Assembly (NCBI GenBank): GCA_958431225.1
Contig: OY288107.1
Location: 1,267,501-1,331,500, forward strand
Origin: an uncultured Alphaproteobacteria bacterium
Lineage (GTDB): Bacteria > Pseudomonadota > Alphaproteobacteria > Puniceispirillales > UBA1172
DNA: 64,000 nucleotides
Direction of reading: 5' to 3'
Shown: in pieces, positions 24,299 through 34,585 of the stretch
Layout: every line of letters begins with the position of its first letter
How positions within the stretch are numbered: the first letter of the stretch is position 1
Made by a program: the position numbers and the translations under genes
Notes under the pieces: generated by a model
What the model saw: only the letters and a program-made list of their open reading frames with translations
Told to the model about the DNA's origin: nothing
Databases searched by the model: none

Positions 24299-26188
24299 TT
24301 ATGTTGAGAAAGAATCATGCATATTCTGAATGGAAGAGTCATTAGCAAGTTTAATATCTTCCTGTAAACGCCTTAAAGTATCTTGTTCTCTAAACCAATT
24401 TATATGGACAAAATCTGGATTCTGTCTATTTTTATAATCTCGGATTAGAACATCACAAGACAAACGAACGGCATCCTCTATTAATTTGTATTTTTTTTGA
24501 TCATCTCTCCAAGTAGGTTTGTTAAATCCTGTTGCCTTTAAAAAATCATCAATATTTTTGCCCGAACGTAGTGCTATTTCTCTCAAAATTTCCCCAACAG
24601 TGAATAAAATCAAATGCCTTCCTTGCAACGCCCTTTTCGAAAAGATTGGTTTTGGAGGGATTGATGACTTATCCTCAGGAGTTTGACGACTTTCTTCGTT
24701 AGCAATTCTGTCTTTTTTCTGCTCGCCAAATAGAATTCTTGCTGTTTCGCAAATAAAGAATTTGCTTGCAAAAATATCAAACTGACTTTGGCTTATAGTT
24801 TCTAAAATCTGATTGTTTTCTTTGTCTCCAAAAAGGAAGTAATATCCTCCATCCTTTTTATTGGTGTCATACAGATATTTTACGCCCCCGAAGCAATCTA
24901 TCGGACCTTTATCAAAGCTATGAATTGCCCTGCAAAAATCATCCAAACTTATAGGTATTGAATTTTTTGGGTGGCCGTGCGTTCTTTTGTTCTTGTAATG
25001 ATATCTTTTCCCGCCAAATGCAATTTTGCTAAAATAATCTGCAAGCGCAGTTTGAACTCCGTCATTACTTCTAAAATCAGAAATTTTTACAGCATTCTGA
25101 GTATTGTTGTATTGGATAATTCTCTCAATAAAATCTGTCTTTGTAAATAGATCGGGAGTTTCGGTTAATCTCATCATAACTGAGAGATTCTTAACATCTT
25201 TCGATTTGCTCCTTGATCTGGCGTATGCTTTCGATACTGATTTAAAGGTTTGGGCGCCATTTATTATAGAAAAGCTTTCACAATCCAATTGACCTGTTTC
25301 TGGATTTTCCTTCACTTTTGAAGCAATGGCGGAAATTCCATTGTTGTAGAAAAAAAAGTTTTCAGGTTCTTCTCCCACCGTTTCTACAATTTTCTTATTA
25401 GTTGACGTGTCGCCAATAAAATTTCGAATATTCAAATTAAACAATGCCTCCCTTTTTCTTTGATAAAGACTGTGAATTTGAGAGGCACTAATTGTAGTTA
25501 TGAATGAACGATAGTTTTCCTCATTTTCGTGAAGATACCAATAATTTCCCACTTGATCTTGAGTTGCATTTAGTGTTGCGTTGACAAGAACCCTTTTTTG
25601 GAGAGAATCTCGATATTCCATATTCAGGTCGTCTTCGGACATAAATCTGAAAGATGCCCTATCATCTATATCTCTGAGATCGTTATGGTCTATGGGGTCT
25701 ATTCCTTGATTTTCGTAATTTCTTATGTCTTGGTTTTCTCTGCTCAAAGATATAAAAATCAAAGAAAATGTATCTTGCTTCCAATCAATATCAGCAATAG
25801 CATCAAGCACTTTCTGATTCTTTTCAAAATCACTACCAACTTCTGGGTGAATGCGCTTAAATATTTGCATAAAATCTAGAACCTCTTTGTCGCTTTCAGT
25901 CTTTTTCTGACCTCGGTATTTGCATTGAATTAAATAATGATGATTGTCTTGACTGAAAATTACGTCAACGCCTTGGTCATTTTTTCCATCAACAATATAA
26001 GAAGAAATTTCCTCTATGTCGTCTGATAATACGCCAGGGTTTAATTTGTCAAAAACCTTTGAAAAATAAAATAATGCGAGACCTTCACTTCTTTGAACAT
26101 CGCTCAGGTTTCCTTCCTTTTCTTTAAAATGCTCTTTTTCTACGAAACGTTTTAATCCGTCTCTAAATTTTGCTTTTTGGTCAGTCAT
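24299..26188 (-). CDS. AIPR-family abortive infection protein with Mrr-like nuclease motif
   Basis: The 629-residue protein (numbered from an in-frame GTG one codon earlier) has an N-terminal restriction-like motif: Asp68 and Asp76 in VDGKNDQGVDVIF, then Gln89-Cys-Lys91 in YLIQCKYRG. The central part (about 250-320) is the AIPR domain: LFNLNIRNFIGDTSTNKKI, NFFFYNNGISAIASK, SIINGAQT. AIPR proteins are linked to phage resistance. The ATG at 26188 is 6 nt from GGAGA. The gene is clearly more AT-rich than its surroundings and sits beside tRNA-Arg, both signs of horizontal acquisition. It lacks modification-enzyme neighbours, so it seems to work alone or with the small gene downstream. Confidence 0.82.
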   Translation of the reverse strand: MTDQKAKFRDGLKRFVEKEHFKEKEGNLSDVQRSEGLALFYFSKVFDKLNPGVLSDDIEEISSYIVDGKNDQGVDVIFSQDNHHYLIQCKYRGQKKTESDKEVLDFMQIFKRIHPEVGSDFEKNQKVLDAIADIDWKQDTFSLIFISLSRENQDIRNYENQGIDPIDHNDLRDIDDRASFRFMSEDDLNMEYRDSLQKRVLVNATLNATQDQVGNYWYLHENEENYRSFITTISASQIHSLYQRKREALFNLNIRNFIGDTSTNKKIVETVGEEPENFFFYNNGISAIASKVKENPETGQLDCESFSIINGAQTFKSVSKAYARSRSKSKDVKNLSVMMRLTETPDLFTKTDFIERIIQYNNTQNAVKISDFRSNDGVQTALADYFSKIAFGGKRYHYKNKRTHGHPKNSIPISLDDFCRAIHSFDKGPIDCFGGVKYLYDTNKKDGGYYFLFGDKENNQILETISQSQFDIFASKFFICETARILFGEQKKDRIANEESRQTPEDKSSIPPKPIFSKRALQGRHLILFTVGEILREIALRSGKNIDDFLKATGFNKPTWRDDQKKYKLIEDAVRLSCDVLIRDYKNRQNPDFVHINWFREQDTLRRLQEDIKLANDSSIQNMHDSFST

Positions 26189-26228
26189 CACAATCTCCTA
26201 TACTTAATTAAAAGCATAAATTTTCAGT

Positions 26229-26252
26229 TTTGGGTAGTGAAAATTACCCAAA
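26229..26252. promoter_or_regulatory. Inverted repeat upstream of the AIPR gene
   Basis: TTTGGGTA (26229-26236) and TACCCAAA (26245-26252) are perfect 8-bp arms around an 8-nt spacer. They lie 41 bp upstream of the AIPR start and 11 bp from the tRNA 3' end. No T-run follows in either direction in the right place for a terminator, so an operator is more likely. Confidence 0.5.
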
Positions 26253-26262
26253 TAAAAAAACA

Positions 26263-26339
<77 letters not shown>

Positions 26340-26386
26340 TTTATTTTGCTTTATAGCATGTTTTGGGTTTTATGGGAAGTTCTTGT

Positions 26387-27415
26387 TTATTTTTTTGATT
26401 TTTCTTGGGTTAGGGTTAGGAATACGTCTTCTAGGTCGGGTTCGCTGGTGCTTATTTCGGCGATTTCTAACCCGCTTTCGTTGGCGGTTTTTATGATGGT
26501 GCCGGCGGTTATTTGCTCGGGGGCGTAGCGGATGGTTATTGTGTCCTCGCCTACACTTATATCAATTTTAGAGTTATTTTCTTTCGCTACCGCGCTCATG
26601 CGTGCTTTAAATTTTGTTCGTGCCGGCGCCGCCCCCGCCGCACCCGCACCCGCCAACACCAACGTCAGCTGTTTTGTTCCTGCTCCCGCTAACAATTCCT
26701 TGGTGCTTGCTTGTTTGATTATCTGCCCGTGATTTAGGATGGCGATTTCGTCGCATAGCATCTCGGCTTCGTCCAGATAGTGCGTGGTTAGGATGATGGT
26801 CACGCCTTGTGCATTGAGCCCGCGAATCATCTCCCACAGCCTTTGGCGCAGGGTCACATCTACGCCGGCGGTTGGCTCGTCTAGCACCAAAACCGGCGGT
26901 TGATGCACCATGGCTTTGCCTACTAGCAACCGCCGCCGCATGCCTCCGGAAAGCGTGCGCGCATACGCCTCGGCTTTGTCGGTCAGACCGATGAGGTCTA
27001 AAATGGTGCGCGTCCGCCGTTCTGATTTTGGCACGCCGAACATTCCTGCTTGAATTTCTAGCGTCTCGCGGGGGGTGAAAAACGCATCAATGTTGAGCTC
27101 CTGCGGCACCACGCCGATATTCGCACGCGCTTGACGCGGGTCGGCATCAATATCCGTCCCCCAAATCCGCACCGCGCCAGCCGATTTCAAAACCGTCCCC
27201 GCCAGAATGTTAATCAGCGTCGATTTCCCCGCACCATTAGGACCAAGCAAACCAAAAATCTGCCCCGGCGCAATGTGCAACGAAATATCACGAAGCGCAT
27301 GTTTAGCCACGCGCCGACGCTCAGCACGATAGGTCTTATTCAAGCGCGCAACCGCAATGGCAAACCCATCAGACGGCGGCGTAAATTTAGGAGGCGTAAG
27401 CATGGAAATCGTCAT
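26387..27415 (-). CDS. ABC-2-type transporter ATP-binding protein
   Basis: The 342-residue ATPase has Walker [11 protein letters not shown]-loop VVPQELNID, signature [15 protein letters not shown], Walker [13 protein letters not shown] and the H-loop [10 protein letters not shown]. This is the DrrA/NodI/YadG-like export class. A C-terminal domain of about 90 residues follows, with an Ala-Gly-rich linker ([13 protein letters not shown]). No permease gene is adjacent, so its partner must be elsewhere. The start is uncertain: ATGs at 27490, 27415 and 27403 all lack a clear ribosome-binding site. I prefer 27415. Confidence 0.85.
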   Translation of the reverse strand: MTISMLTPPKFTPPSDGFAIAVARLNKTYRAERRRVAKHALRDISLHIAPGQIFGLLGPNGAGKSTLINILAGTVLKSAGAVRIWGTDIDADPRQARANIGVVPQELNIDAFFTPRETLEIQAGMFGVPKSERRTRTILDLIGLTDKAEAYARTLSGGMRRRLLVGKAMVHQPPVLVLDEPTAGVDVTLRQRLWEMIRGLNAQGVTIILTTHYLDEAEMLCDEIAILNHGQIIKQASTKELLAGAGTKQLTLVLAGAGAAGAAPARTKFKARMSAVAKENNSKIDISVGEDTITIRYAPEQITAGTIIKTANESGLEIAEISTSEPDLEDVFLTLTQEKSKK

Positions 27416-27451
27416 AGCATAGGCGGGGCGAAAATTCCAATAGCCGAAAAC

Positions 27452-27481
27452 TTGACGCATCGGGCTTGCAAAAAATACTAT
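27452..27481 (+). promoter_or_regulatory. Predicted promoter for the zinc-finger gene and polA
   Basis: TTGACG (27452-27457) and TACTAT (27476-27481) are separated by 18 nt, 46 bp before the zinc-finger gene. It overlaps the start region of the divergent ABC gene. Confidence 0.55.
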
Positions 27482-27527
27482 TCTTGGCATGATGAGAGGT
27501 GCATCGCATAAAGAAAGGGGCGTTATT

Positions 27528-27773
27528 ATGGTTCGTGATTTTTTGAAAATGTCGGCGGCTGATTTGGCGGCTCCGCATGTTGATACGCAGGTGGATGATG
27601 TGGTTTCTGTGCGGGGGTTGCGGGTGGCTTGTGATGGTGATGGGGGTGCGGGGCATCCGCTTGTTTGGCTTACGCTTGATGCGGTTCGTGGGCGGGTGCG
27701 TTGTCCTTATTGTTCGCGGATTTTTGTTGGCGCGCCCGAGCCAGAACCAGAAGCAGAGTCAGGATTAGAGTGA
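27528..27773 (+). CDS. CHCC-type zinc-finger protein (NDUFS6-like)
   Basis: The 81-residue protein has the zf-CHCC pattern seen in the NDUFS6/complex I accessory family: VACDGDG, GHPLVWLTLD and RVRCPYCSRIFV supply Cys, His and two Cys. It ends in a Pro-Glu-rich tail. The ATG at 27528 follows GAAAGGGGCG. Alphaproteobacterial homologues may bind zinc for complex I assembly, but the role here is not shown. Its stop overlaps the polA start by one base (TGATG). Confidence 0.85.
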   Translation: MVRDFLKMSAADLAAPHVDTQVDDVVSVRGLRVACDGDGGAGHPLVWLTLDAVRGRVRCPYCSRIFVGAPEPEPEAESGLE

Positions 27774-30727
27774 TGGCGCCGCAACTTGCGCTCATTGATG
27801 GGTCGGGCTATATTTTTCGGGCATTTTATGCTTTGCCACCGATGAATCGGCGCGATGGCACGCCGGTGAATGCGGTGTTTGGCTTCACCAATATGGTGAT
27901 GAAATTGTTGGATGATTTGCAACCCGAGCATGTCATTGTCGTGTTGGATGAAGCCCGCGAGACGTTTCGCAATGAAATCTATGCCGATTACAAAGCCAAC
28001 CGCGACGCCCCGCCGGAGGAATTGATTCCGCAATTTCCGCTTATCCGCACGGCGGCGGCGGCGTTGAATTTGCCTGTGGCATCGGCGCCGAATTTTGAAG
28101 CCGATGATTTGATTGCCGCTTATGCGAAGGCGGCGGAGGCGGAAAATCTGGATGTGCTGATTATCTCATCGGATAAGGATTTGATGCAGTTGGTGCGCCC
28201 GGGTATTTCCATGCTTGACCCGATGAAACAGAAGCGCATCGGTGCCGATGAGGTGGTGGAAAAATTTGGTGTGCCGCCGGCGCGCGTGGTTGATGTGCAG
28301 GCTTTGGCGGGGGATTCGAGCGATAATGTGCCGGGGGTGCCGGGGATTGGCATCAAGACGGCGGCGGAGTTAATCAATGCTTTTGGCGATTTGGATAGTC
28401 TGCTCACGCGGGCGGAAGAAATCAAGCAACCTAAACGCCGCGAGAGCCTGATAGAATTTGCTGAACAAGCGCGCATTTCGCGGGAGTTGGTGCGCTTGCG
28501 CGAAGATGCGCCGATGCCGGTGGCTTTGGATGAGGCGGCGCGGCGTCCTTATGATATGGCGGTGCTGACGGAATTTTTACAAGCCCAAGAATTCAAAAAA
28601 TTACTGGCGCGCCTGCAAGCGCAAAACCCTTCGGCGTTATCGGCAGAACATAAGGGCGGGGCGCAAGAACAGATTACCCCTAACAATAAAAATAAGAATA
28701 AAAATGATAATAGCGTGGTTGATAGAACCGCTTATGAATTGATCACTAGTGCTGAACAATTGGCGGCATGGGTGGGGGCGATTGAGGCGGCGGGGGTGGT
28801 GGCGATTGATACCGAAACCACGTCGCTTGATGCGGCGCGGGCGGAGCTGGTGGGGATTGCTTTGGCGGTGGCGCCGGGTCAGCTGGCGGCATCTAGTCAG
28901 CTGGCGGCGCCGGGGAGCAAGGCGGCGTATATCCCTTTGCGCCATCGCGCCCCGGCGACAAAGGACGCGCAGTTGGATTTTGGTTTTGAGGGCGGGGATG
29001 ATGATGCCGCCGATGCCGCTGCCAACACCGCCGCCGATGCCCCCGCCAACACTGATGCCGAAACTGATGCTGGCATCAAGAGCGCGGCATTGTTGCCTGA
29101 CCAACTTGATTTGGATACGGTCATCACTGCTTTGCGTCCGCTTCTTGAATCGCAATATATTCTCAAAATTGGACATAATCTCAAATATGATGATCATATT
29201 TTCTCGCGTAGAGCGAATGGTGCGGTGCGGCTTAGGACGTTGGATGATACCATGTGTTTGTCTTTCGTCTTGGATGCCGGGACAGGGATTGGGCATGGTC
29301 TGGATGATTTGGCGGCGCATCATTTTGGGCATCAAATGATTGCGTACAAAGATTTATGCGGGTCCGGGGCAAATAAGCGCGGGTTTGATGAAGTACCGCC
29401 AGAGGAGGCGCTTGCCTATGCAGCGGAGGATGCGGATATGACTTTGCGCCTGTGGCAGTTGCTAAAACCGCGCCTCACCCAAGAGCATAAAGCGCGGGTT
29501 TATGAACGGCTTGAACGCCCTTTGATTGCGGTTCTGGTGGATATGGAAATCGCTGGCATTAAGGTTGATGCGGCACGGCTCGCGCATATCAGCGATGAAT
29601 TTGCCGCGCGCCTCAAGGCACTTGAAAGCGAAATTCACGGGCTAGCCGGGCAGGCTTTTAACATCGCCTCGCCCAAACAATTAGGCGTGATTTTGTTTGA
29701 AAATCTAGGGCTTCAAGGGGGTAAGAAATCCAAAACTGGTGCATGGTCTACGGGGGCGGAGGTGCTGGAAAAACTAGGTGCCGAGGGGGCGGAGATTGCC
29801 GATAAAGTGCTGGCATGGCGGCAGTTGGCAAAACTCAAATCCACTTACGCCGATGCTTTGGTGTCGGCGATTCACCCGGATAGCGGGCGCGTGCATACTT
29901 CGTTTTCCATGGTTGGGGCATCCACCGGGCGGCTTTCGTCAAGCGACCCCAATTTGCAAAATATCCCCATCCGCACCCATGAGGGCAGGCGCATTCGTTC
30001 GGCATTTATTGCTGAGAGGGGGCATAAATTGATCTCTGCGGATTACTCACAAATAGAGTTAAGATTGGTCGCACATATCGCCCAAGAAGCAACCATGATC
30101 AACGCGTTTCATCAAGGCGCCGACATTCACGCATCCACCGCATCCGAAGTTTTTGGTGTGCCGTTGGCGGATATGACTCCCGAAACCCGCCGCCGTGCCA
30201 AAGCCATCAATTTTGGCATCATATATGGGATTTCGCCGTTTGGTCTCGCGCGTCAGTTGCAGGTGCCGCAAGGCGAGGCGCGCGATTATATCACCGCCTA
30301 TTTTGAACGTTTCCCCGGCATTAAATCCTATATGGAAGCCACTAAACATGCCGCGCATGTGGATGGCTATGTGGAGACATTATTCGGTCGGCGTTTGTAT
30401 ATTTCTGGGATTACCTCGCCCAATCAAGCCCAGCGCGGTTTCGCCGAACGCCAAGCCATCAACGCCCCCATCCAAGGCACGGCGGCGGATATTATCAAAC
30501 TAGCCATGGTGCGGATGCCGGCGGCGATTGCGGATTCGGGGCTGAATACACGGATGCTGTTGCAGGTGCATGATGAACTCATTTTTGAAGCCCCCGAGGA
30601 TAGCGTTGATGCCGTCATCGCATTAGTGACAGAAATTATGCAGGGCGCGGCGACGCCGGCGTTGGAATTATCGGTGCCGTTGGTGGTGGATGCGTCATCG
30701 GGGGATTCTTGGGCGGAGGCGCATTAA
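27773..30727 (+). CDS. polA: DNA polymerase I
   Basis: The 984-residue protein has all three domains: 5'-3' exonuclease (ALIDGSGYIFRAFYAL, ISSDKDLMQLV, GDSSDNVPGVPGIGIKTA), 3'-5' exonuclease with an intact first motif (VVAIDTETTSL) and a downstream IGHNLKYD, and the polymerase (SADYSQIELRLVAHI, RRRAKAINFGIIYGIS, LQVHDELIFEA). It fills gaps in repair and removes Okazaki primers. Two oddities are an Asn-Lys-rich linker (about residues 305-317) and, inside the 3'-5' exonuclease, a 40-residue Ala-Asp-Thr low-complexity insert with an 18-bp duplication at 28878-28908. Confidence 0.95.
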   Translation: MAPQLALIDGSGYIFRAFYALPPMNRRDGTPVNAVFGFTNMVMKLLDDLQPEHVIVVLDEARETFRNEIYADYKANRDAPPEELIPQFPLIRTAAAALNLPVASAPNFEADDLIAAYAKAAEAENLDVLIISSDKDLMQLVRPGISMLDPMKQKRIGADEVVEKFGVPPARVVDVQALAGDSSDNVPGVPGIGIKTAAELINAFGDLDSLLTRAEEIKQPKRRESLIEFAEQARISRELVRLREDAPMPVALDEAARRPYDMAVLTEFLQAQEFKKLLARLQAQNPSALSAEHKGGAQEQITPNNKNKNKNDNSVVDRTAYELITSAEQLAAWVGAIEAAGVVAIDTETTSLDAARAELVGIALAVAPGQLAASSQLAAPGSKAAYIPLRHRAPATKDAQLDFGFEGGDDDAADAAANTAADAPANTDAETDAGIKSAALLPDQLDLDTVITALRPLLESQYILKIGHNLKYDDHIFSRRANGAVRLRTLDDTMCLSFVLDAGTGIGHGLDDLAAHHFGHQMIAYKDLCGSGANKRGFDEVPPEEALAYAAEDADMTLRLWQLLKPRLTQEHKARVYERLERPLIAVLVDMEIAGIKVDAARLAHISDEFAARLKALESEIHGLAGQAFNIASPKQLGVILFENLGLQGGKKSKTGAWSTGAEVLEKLGAEGAEIADKVLAWRQLAKLKSTYADALVSAIHPDSGRVHTSFSMVGASTGRLSSSDPNLQNIPIRTHEGRRIRSAFIAERGHKLISADYSQIELRLVAHIAQEATMINAFHQGADIHASTASEVFGVPLADMTPETRRRAKAINFGIIYGISPFGLARQLQVPQGEARDYITAYFERFPGIKSYMEATKHAAHVDGYVETLFGRRLYISGITSPNQAQRGFAERQAINAPIQGTAADIIKLAMVRMPAAIADSGLNTRMLLQVHDELIFEAPEDSVDAVIALVTEIMQGAATPALELSVPLVVDASSGDSWAEAH

Positions 30728-30746
30728 GCGCGCCACAAAATCCCGC

Positions 30747-30787
30747 CCCCCGCATTTTCCCCCCCGCATCTTCCCTCCGCATATTCC
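30747..30787. repeat. Three 13-14-bp C-rich direct repeats before chvI
   Basis: CCCCCGCATTTTCC (30747-30760), CCCCCGCATCTTCC (30761-30774) and CTCCGCATATTCC (30775-30787) stand in tandem. They lie between polA and the response-regulator gene, 59 bp before its start. They could be binding sites or slippage products. Confidence 0.8.
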
Positions 30788-30845
30788 ATAACACACGGCT
30801 AGCATTGGGCGCGAAATTGGTTTAAGATAGCATTTAAGGAGAATC

Positions 30846-31538
30846 ATGATGGGGTCACGAATCGCACTGGTTGATGATGACCAGAACATTATCGCTTCGG
30901 TGGCGTTGTTGCTTGAAGCCGAAGGTTATGAGGTGGATAGCTATGCCGATGGCGAACAGGGGCTGATGGGGCTCAAACGCCGTCCGCCTGATTTAGCCAT
31001 TTTGGATATAAAAATGCCGCGCATGGATGGCATGGAATTACTGCGCGAAATTCGCACCACGAGCGCCATGCCGATTATTTTTCTCACCAGCAAGGATGAT
31101 GAATTGGACGAAGCCCTTGGGCTACGCATGGGCGCGGATGATTATATCACCAAGCCGTTTTCGCAGCGGTTATTGTTGGAACGTGTGCGGGCGATTTTGC
31201 GCCGCACCGAACGTGGTGCGGGGGGCGATAGCGCGGAGATGTTGGTGCTGGGGGATATGGTGCTTGACCCTGACCGCCATTCTTGTACGTGGAAGGGCAA
31301 GGATGTCAAATTGACGGTGACCGAATTTTTGATTCTGTCGGCATTGATGCGGCGCCCGGGCATTGTCAAAAACCGCGACCAATTATTGGACGCGGCGTAT
31401 GGCGATGATGTCTATCTTGATGACCGCACGATTGATAGCCATATCAAACGCCTCCGCCGCAAATTCCGCGAACACGATAAAGACTTTGACCAAATTGAAA
31501 CCCTTTATGGGGTAGGCTATAAATACCTTGAGCAGTAA
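30846..31538 (+). CDS. chvI: Response regulator ChvI (OmpR class)
   Basis: The 230-residue protein has a receiver domain (ALVDDDQNI, phospho-acceptor Asp54 in [13 protein letters not shown], and DDYITKPF) and an OmpR-type winged helix ending in [17 protein letters not shown] and [14 protein letters not shown]. It matches ChvI, partner of ChvG, which controls envelope, acid and host-contact responses in alphaproteobacteria. AGGAG is 4 nt from the ATG at 30846 and 7 nt from an in-frame ATG at 30849, so the second may be used. It overlaps the kinase gene by 11 bp. Confidence 0.92.
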   Translation: MMGSRIALVDDDQNIIASVALLLEAEGYEVDSYADGEQGLMGLKRRPPDLAILDIKMPRMDGMELLREIRTTSAMPIIFLTSKDDELDEALGLRMGADDYITKPFSQRLLLERVRAILRRTERGAGGDSAEMLVLGDMVLDPDRHSCTWKGKDVKLTVTEFLILSALMRRPGIVKNRDQLLDAAYGDDVYLDDRTIDSHIKRLRRKFREHDKDFDQIETLYGVGYKYLEQ

Positions 31539-33126
31539 TCGCCGCCAGCGTCCGTTTTTTTCTTCCATGGGCTTTCGCATCATTGCCATGGCGGTGTTTC
31601 CTGTTGGCGCGTTTTTGCTGGGGTTATTTTATGTGGACCAATACCGCGAGACGGTGTTTGCGGCAGAATTGGCGGCACTCGCACGCCAAGGCGAAACCCT
31701 CGCCAAGACGATTGGCTGGACCGATGCCGAACATTCGCAACTGGCACAGCGCGAAATTTCTGCGGAAACCATGAACCAAGCGGCGCAACTTATCGCCAGC
31801 ATTCCGGATGCGCGCATCCGTGTGTTTCAACCCGATGGCACGCGGCTTTTGGATAGTGTTAGTGCTATCGGTCTAGCCGCCCCGCCTAGTGCGATTACCG
31901 AATCCCCGCAAAATCATGCCGGCTGGTTTCGGCTTCTGATTGATCGCATGGCAGGGGCGCTTTCTAGCCATGAGGATTATCCCATTTGGGACGAAAGCGA
32001 ATCCGCCGCCGCCGCTAGTTATCCCGGGGTGGAAGCGGCGCTAGACGGGGTGGCAGGACGCTTTATCCGCCGCGACCATAAAGGGCAGGTGGTGTTGGGG
32101 GTGGCGGTGCCGATACGCAATCTGCGCGTGGTGCGGGGGGCGTTGTTGCTGACGAGTTCGGGGGCGCGGATTGAACAAGATGTGTCCGCCGTGCGCTTTT
32201 CGTTTTTTCAAATATCGCTAGGCGTGTTGGTGGTGACGTCCATGATTAGTTATCTGTTGTCGCGGTGGATTACCACGCCGATTGGGCAGCTGGCGCGGGC
32301 GGCAGACCAAGTGCGCCTAGCCAATGCGCGGCAGATTACTTTGCCGCAATTAGAACGGCGCAAAGATGAAATTGGCGAGCTAGCACATGGCATCGCGCTG
32401 ATGACGCGCGAGTTGCAAGAACGCGCGCGTGCCACCGCAAGTTTTGCCGCCGATGTCGCGCACGAAATTAAAAATCCGCTAACCTCATTACGCAGTGCCG
32501 TGGAAACCTTTGACCGCATCAGCGACCCCGAACAGCAAGCACGGCTTTTGGCGGTGATTCAATCGGATGTGATGCGGCTTGACCGCCTGATTAGCGATAT
32601 TTCGGCGGCGAGTCGGCTTGATGGCGACCTCACAGCGGCGCAATATGAGACCATTGACCTAGCGCATTTAGTCGCGGAATTTGTCAGCGCAAGGCGGTTA
32701 TCTTTTAGCGGCTTGTCGTTGGTGTTGGAGGGCGGCGGGGCGCCGATTTATGCGCGGGTGGCGGGGGCGCGCATCGTGCAAATTCTAGACAATCTGCTTT
32801 CCAATGCCGTCAGTTTCAGCCGCGATGGCGGGCAGATTATTTTTGGTATCAGCACGGAAGCTGGGGAGGCCATGATCAGTGTCGCCGATGAAGGTGTCGG
32901 CATTCCCGAAGCCAAATTGGGTGCGATTTTTGACCGCTTTTATTCGGAACGCCCAATCGGCGAAGGTTTTGGTACGCATTCGGGGTTGGGGCTTTCCATC
33001 TCGCGTCAGATTGCCCACGCGCATGGGGGGAGTATGCAGGCGGTGAATCGCAAAAATGCCGAAGGGGCGGTGATTGGTGCCGAGGTGCGTTTGCTGTTGC
33101 CTCTGGCAAAAAATGCGCCTTCCTAA
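31528..33126 (+). CDS. chvG: Sensor histidine kinase ChvG
   Basis: The 532-residue kinase has a transmembrane segment near residues 15-35, a periplasmic sensor region, a second span around residues 230-250 followed by HAMP, the H-box [19 protein letters not shown], and ATPase boxes [18 protein letters not shown] and [16 protein letters not shown]. It should phosphorylate ChvI. The start at TTG 31528 overlaps chvI by 11 bp; an ATG at 31567 would remove a basic cytoplasmic leader. Between this gene and ahcY, rhizobial relatives carry hprK, manX and ptsH; here they are absent. Confidence 0.9.
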   Translation: MSSNRRQRPFFSSMGFRIIAMAVFPVGAFLLGLFYVDQYRETVFAAELAALARQGETLAKTIGWTDAEHSQLAQREISAETMNQAAQLIASIPDARIRVFQPDGTRLLDSVSAIGLAAPPSAITESPQNHAGWFRLLIDRMAGALSSHEDYPIWDESESAAAASYPGVEAALDGVAGRFIRRDHKGQVVLGVAVPIRNLRVVRGALLLTSSGARIEQDVSAVRFSFFQISLGVLVVTSMISYLLSRWITTPIGQLARAADQVRLANARQITLPQLERRKDEIGELAHGIALMTRELQERARATASFAADVAHEIKNPLTSLRSAVETFDRISDPEQQARLLAVIQSDVMRLDRLISDISAASRLDGDLTAAQYETIDLAHLVAEFVSARRLSFSGLSLVLEGGGAPIYARVAGARIVQILDNLLSNAVSFSRDGGQIIFGISTEAGEAMISVADEGVGIPEAKLGAIFDRFYSERPIGEGFGTHSGLGLSISRQIAHAHGGSMQAVNRKNAEGAVIGAEVRLLLPLAKNAPS

Positions 33127-33191
33127 TTGTTGATTCTTTTTTGCCGTTTTGCTAAACATGGGGCGCAATCAACATTAAAGGAACAGGACAG

Positions 33192-34583
33192 ATGCAGGAT
33201 TATCACATTGCCGATATTACTCTAGCCGATTGGGGGCGTAAGGAGATTGGAATCGCCGAAAGCGAAATGCCGGGCTTGATGGCGTTGCGCGCTGAATTTG
33301 CTGGGAAAAATCCCTTGAAAGGCGCGCGCATTGCTGGCTGTCTGCACATGACGATTCAGACGGCGGTGTTGATTGAAACCCTCGCCGCATTGGGGGCAGA
33401 ACCGCGTTGGTCATCGTGCAATATCTTTTCCACCCAAGACCACGCCGCCGCCGCCATCGCCCAAAGCGGCATCGCCGTCTATGCGGTCAAGGGCGAAACT
33501 TTAGAACAATATTGGGAATACGTGGATGCGATTTTCCAATACCCTGATGGTGGGTGTGCTGATATGATTTTGGATGATGGCGGCGATGCGACGCTTTATA
33601 TTCTGTTGGGCGCGCGCGCCGAAGCCGGGGAAGAAATCCTCGCCAATCCCGCGAGCGCAGAAGAAGAAGCCCTAAAAGCGCAGATGTTGAAACGCCTAGC
33701 CGCAAGCCCCGGCTGGTTCACCAAACAGCGCGATGCCATCAAAGGCGTGTCCGAAGAAACCACCACCGGCGTGTTGCGGCTTTACCAAATGGCAGAGGCG
33801 GGGCAGTTGCCGTTCCCCGCCATCAATGTCAATGACAGCGTGACGAAATCTAAATTTGATAACCTATACGGGTGCAGAGAATCGCTCGTGGATGGGTTAA
33901 GGCGCGCCACCGATGTTATGCTCGCCGGCAAAGTCGCTGTCGTTTGTGGCTATGGCGATGTCGGCAAGGGTTCGGCGGCATCATTGCGGCAAGGCGGGGC
34001 GCGGGTGATGGTCACCGAAATTGATCCCATCTGTGCCTTGCAAGCGGCGATGGAAGGCTATGAGGTGGTGACCATGGAAGACGCCGCGCCCAAAGCAGAT
34101 ATTTTCGTCACCGCCACCGGCAACCGCGACGTCATCACCACCGACCACATGCACGCCATGAAAGACCGCGCGATTGTCTGTAATATCGGGCATTTTGACA
34201 ATGAAATTCAAATCAGCGGTTTGAGCAATTTAGAATGGAATGAGGTAAAACCGCAAGTGGATGAAATCACCTTCCCCGATGGTAAGCGCATCATTTTACT
34301 AGCCAAAGGGCGTTTGGTAAATCTAGGTTGTGCCACCGGGCATCCCTCCTTCGTCATGTCCGCCTCTTTCACCAATCAGGTGCTGGCACAAATTGAATTA
34401 TGGAGCAACGGCAAGGCGTACGAAAATAAAGTCTACACCCTCCCCCGCGCCTTGGATGAAAAAGTCGCACGCCTACATTTAGAAAAAGTCGGCGCAACCC
34501 TTACCCAATTAAGCAACGCCCAAGCCGATTATATAGGCGTGGAAACCGCCGGGCCTTTCAAATCCGACCAATATCGTTATTAG
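33192..34583 (+). CDS. ahcY: Adenosylhomocysteinase
   Basis: The 463-residue enzyme hydrolyses S-adenosylhomocysteine to adenosine and homocysteine, clearing the by-product of methylation. Conserved parts are [36 protein letters not shown], the NAD+-binding [27 protein letters not shown] and the C-terminal KSDQYRY. It includes the roughly 40-residue insertion of the longer bacterial/plant type. The 65-bp upstream gap shows no clear SAH riboswitch. Adenosine it releases could feed purine turnover. Confidence 0.97.
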   Translation: MQDYHIADITLADWGRKEIGIAESEMPGLMALRAEFAGKNPLKGARIAGCLHMTIQTAVLIETLAALGAEPRWSSCNIFSTQDHAAAAIAQSGIAVYAVKGETLEQYWEYVDAIFQYPDGGCADMILDDGGDATLYILLGARAEAGEEILANPASAEEEALKAQMLKRLAASPGWFTKQRDAIKGVSEETTTGVLRLYQMAEAGQLPFPAINVNDSVTKSKFDNLYGCRESLVDGLRRATDVMLAGKVAVVCGYGDVGKGSAASLRQGGARVMVTEIDPICALQAAMEGYEVVTMEDAAPKADIFVTATGNRDVITTDHMHAMKDRAIVCNIGHFDNEIQISGLSNLEWNEVKPQVDEITFPDGKRIILLAKGRLVNLGCATGHPSFVMSASFTNQVLAQIELWSNGKAYENKVYTLPRALDEKVARLHLEKVGATLTQLSNAQADYIGVETAGPFKSDQYRY

Positions 34584-34585
34584 GC

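Noticed and set aside
26192..26262. Terminator for tRNA-Arg
   Set aside because: On the tRNA strand the T-run precedes the hairpin, so it does not fit an intrinsic terminator.
33127..33191. A possible SAH riboswitch before ahcY
   Set aside because: The 65-bp gap is short and shows no recognisable SAH-riboswitch pseudoknot sequences; it also needs room for a promoter.
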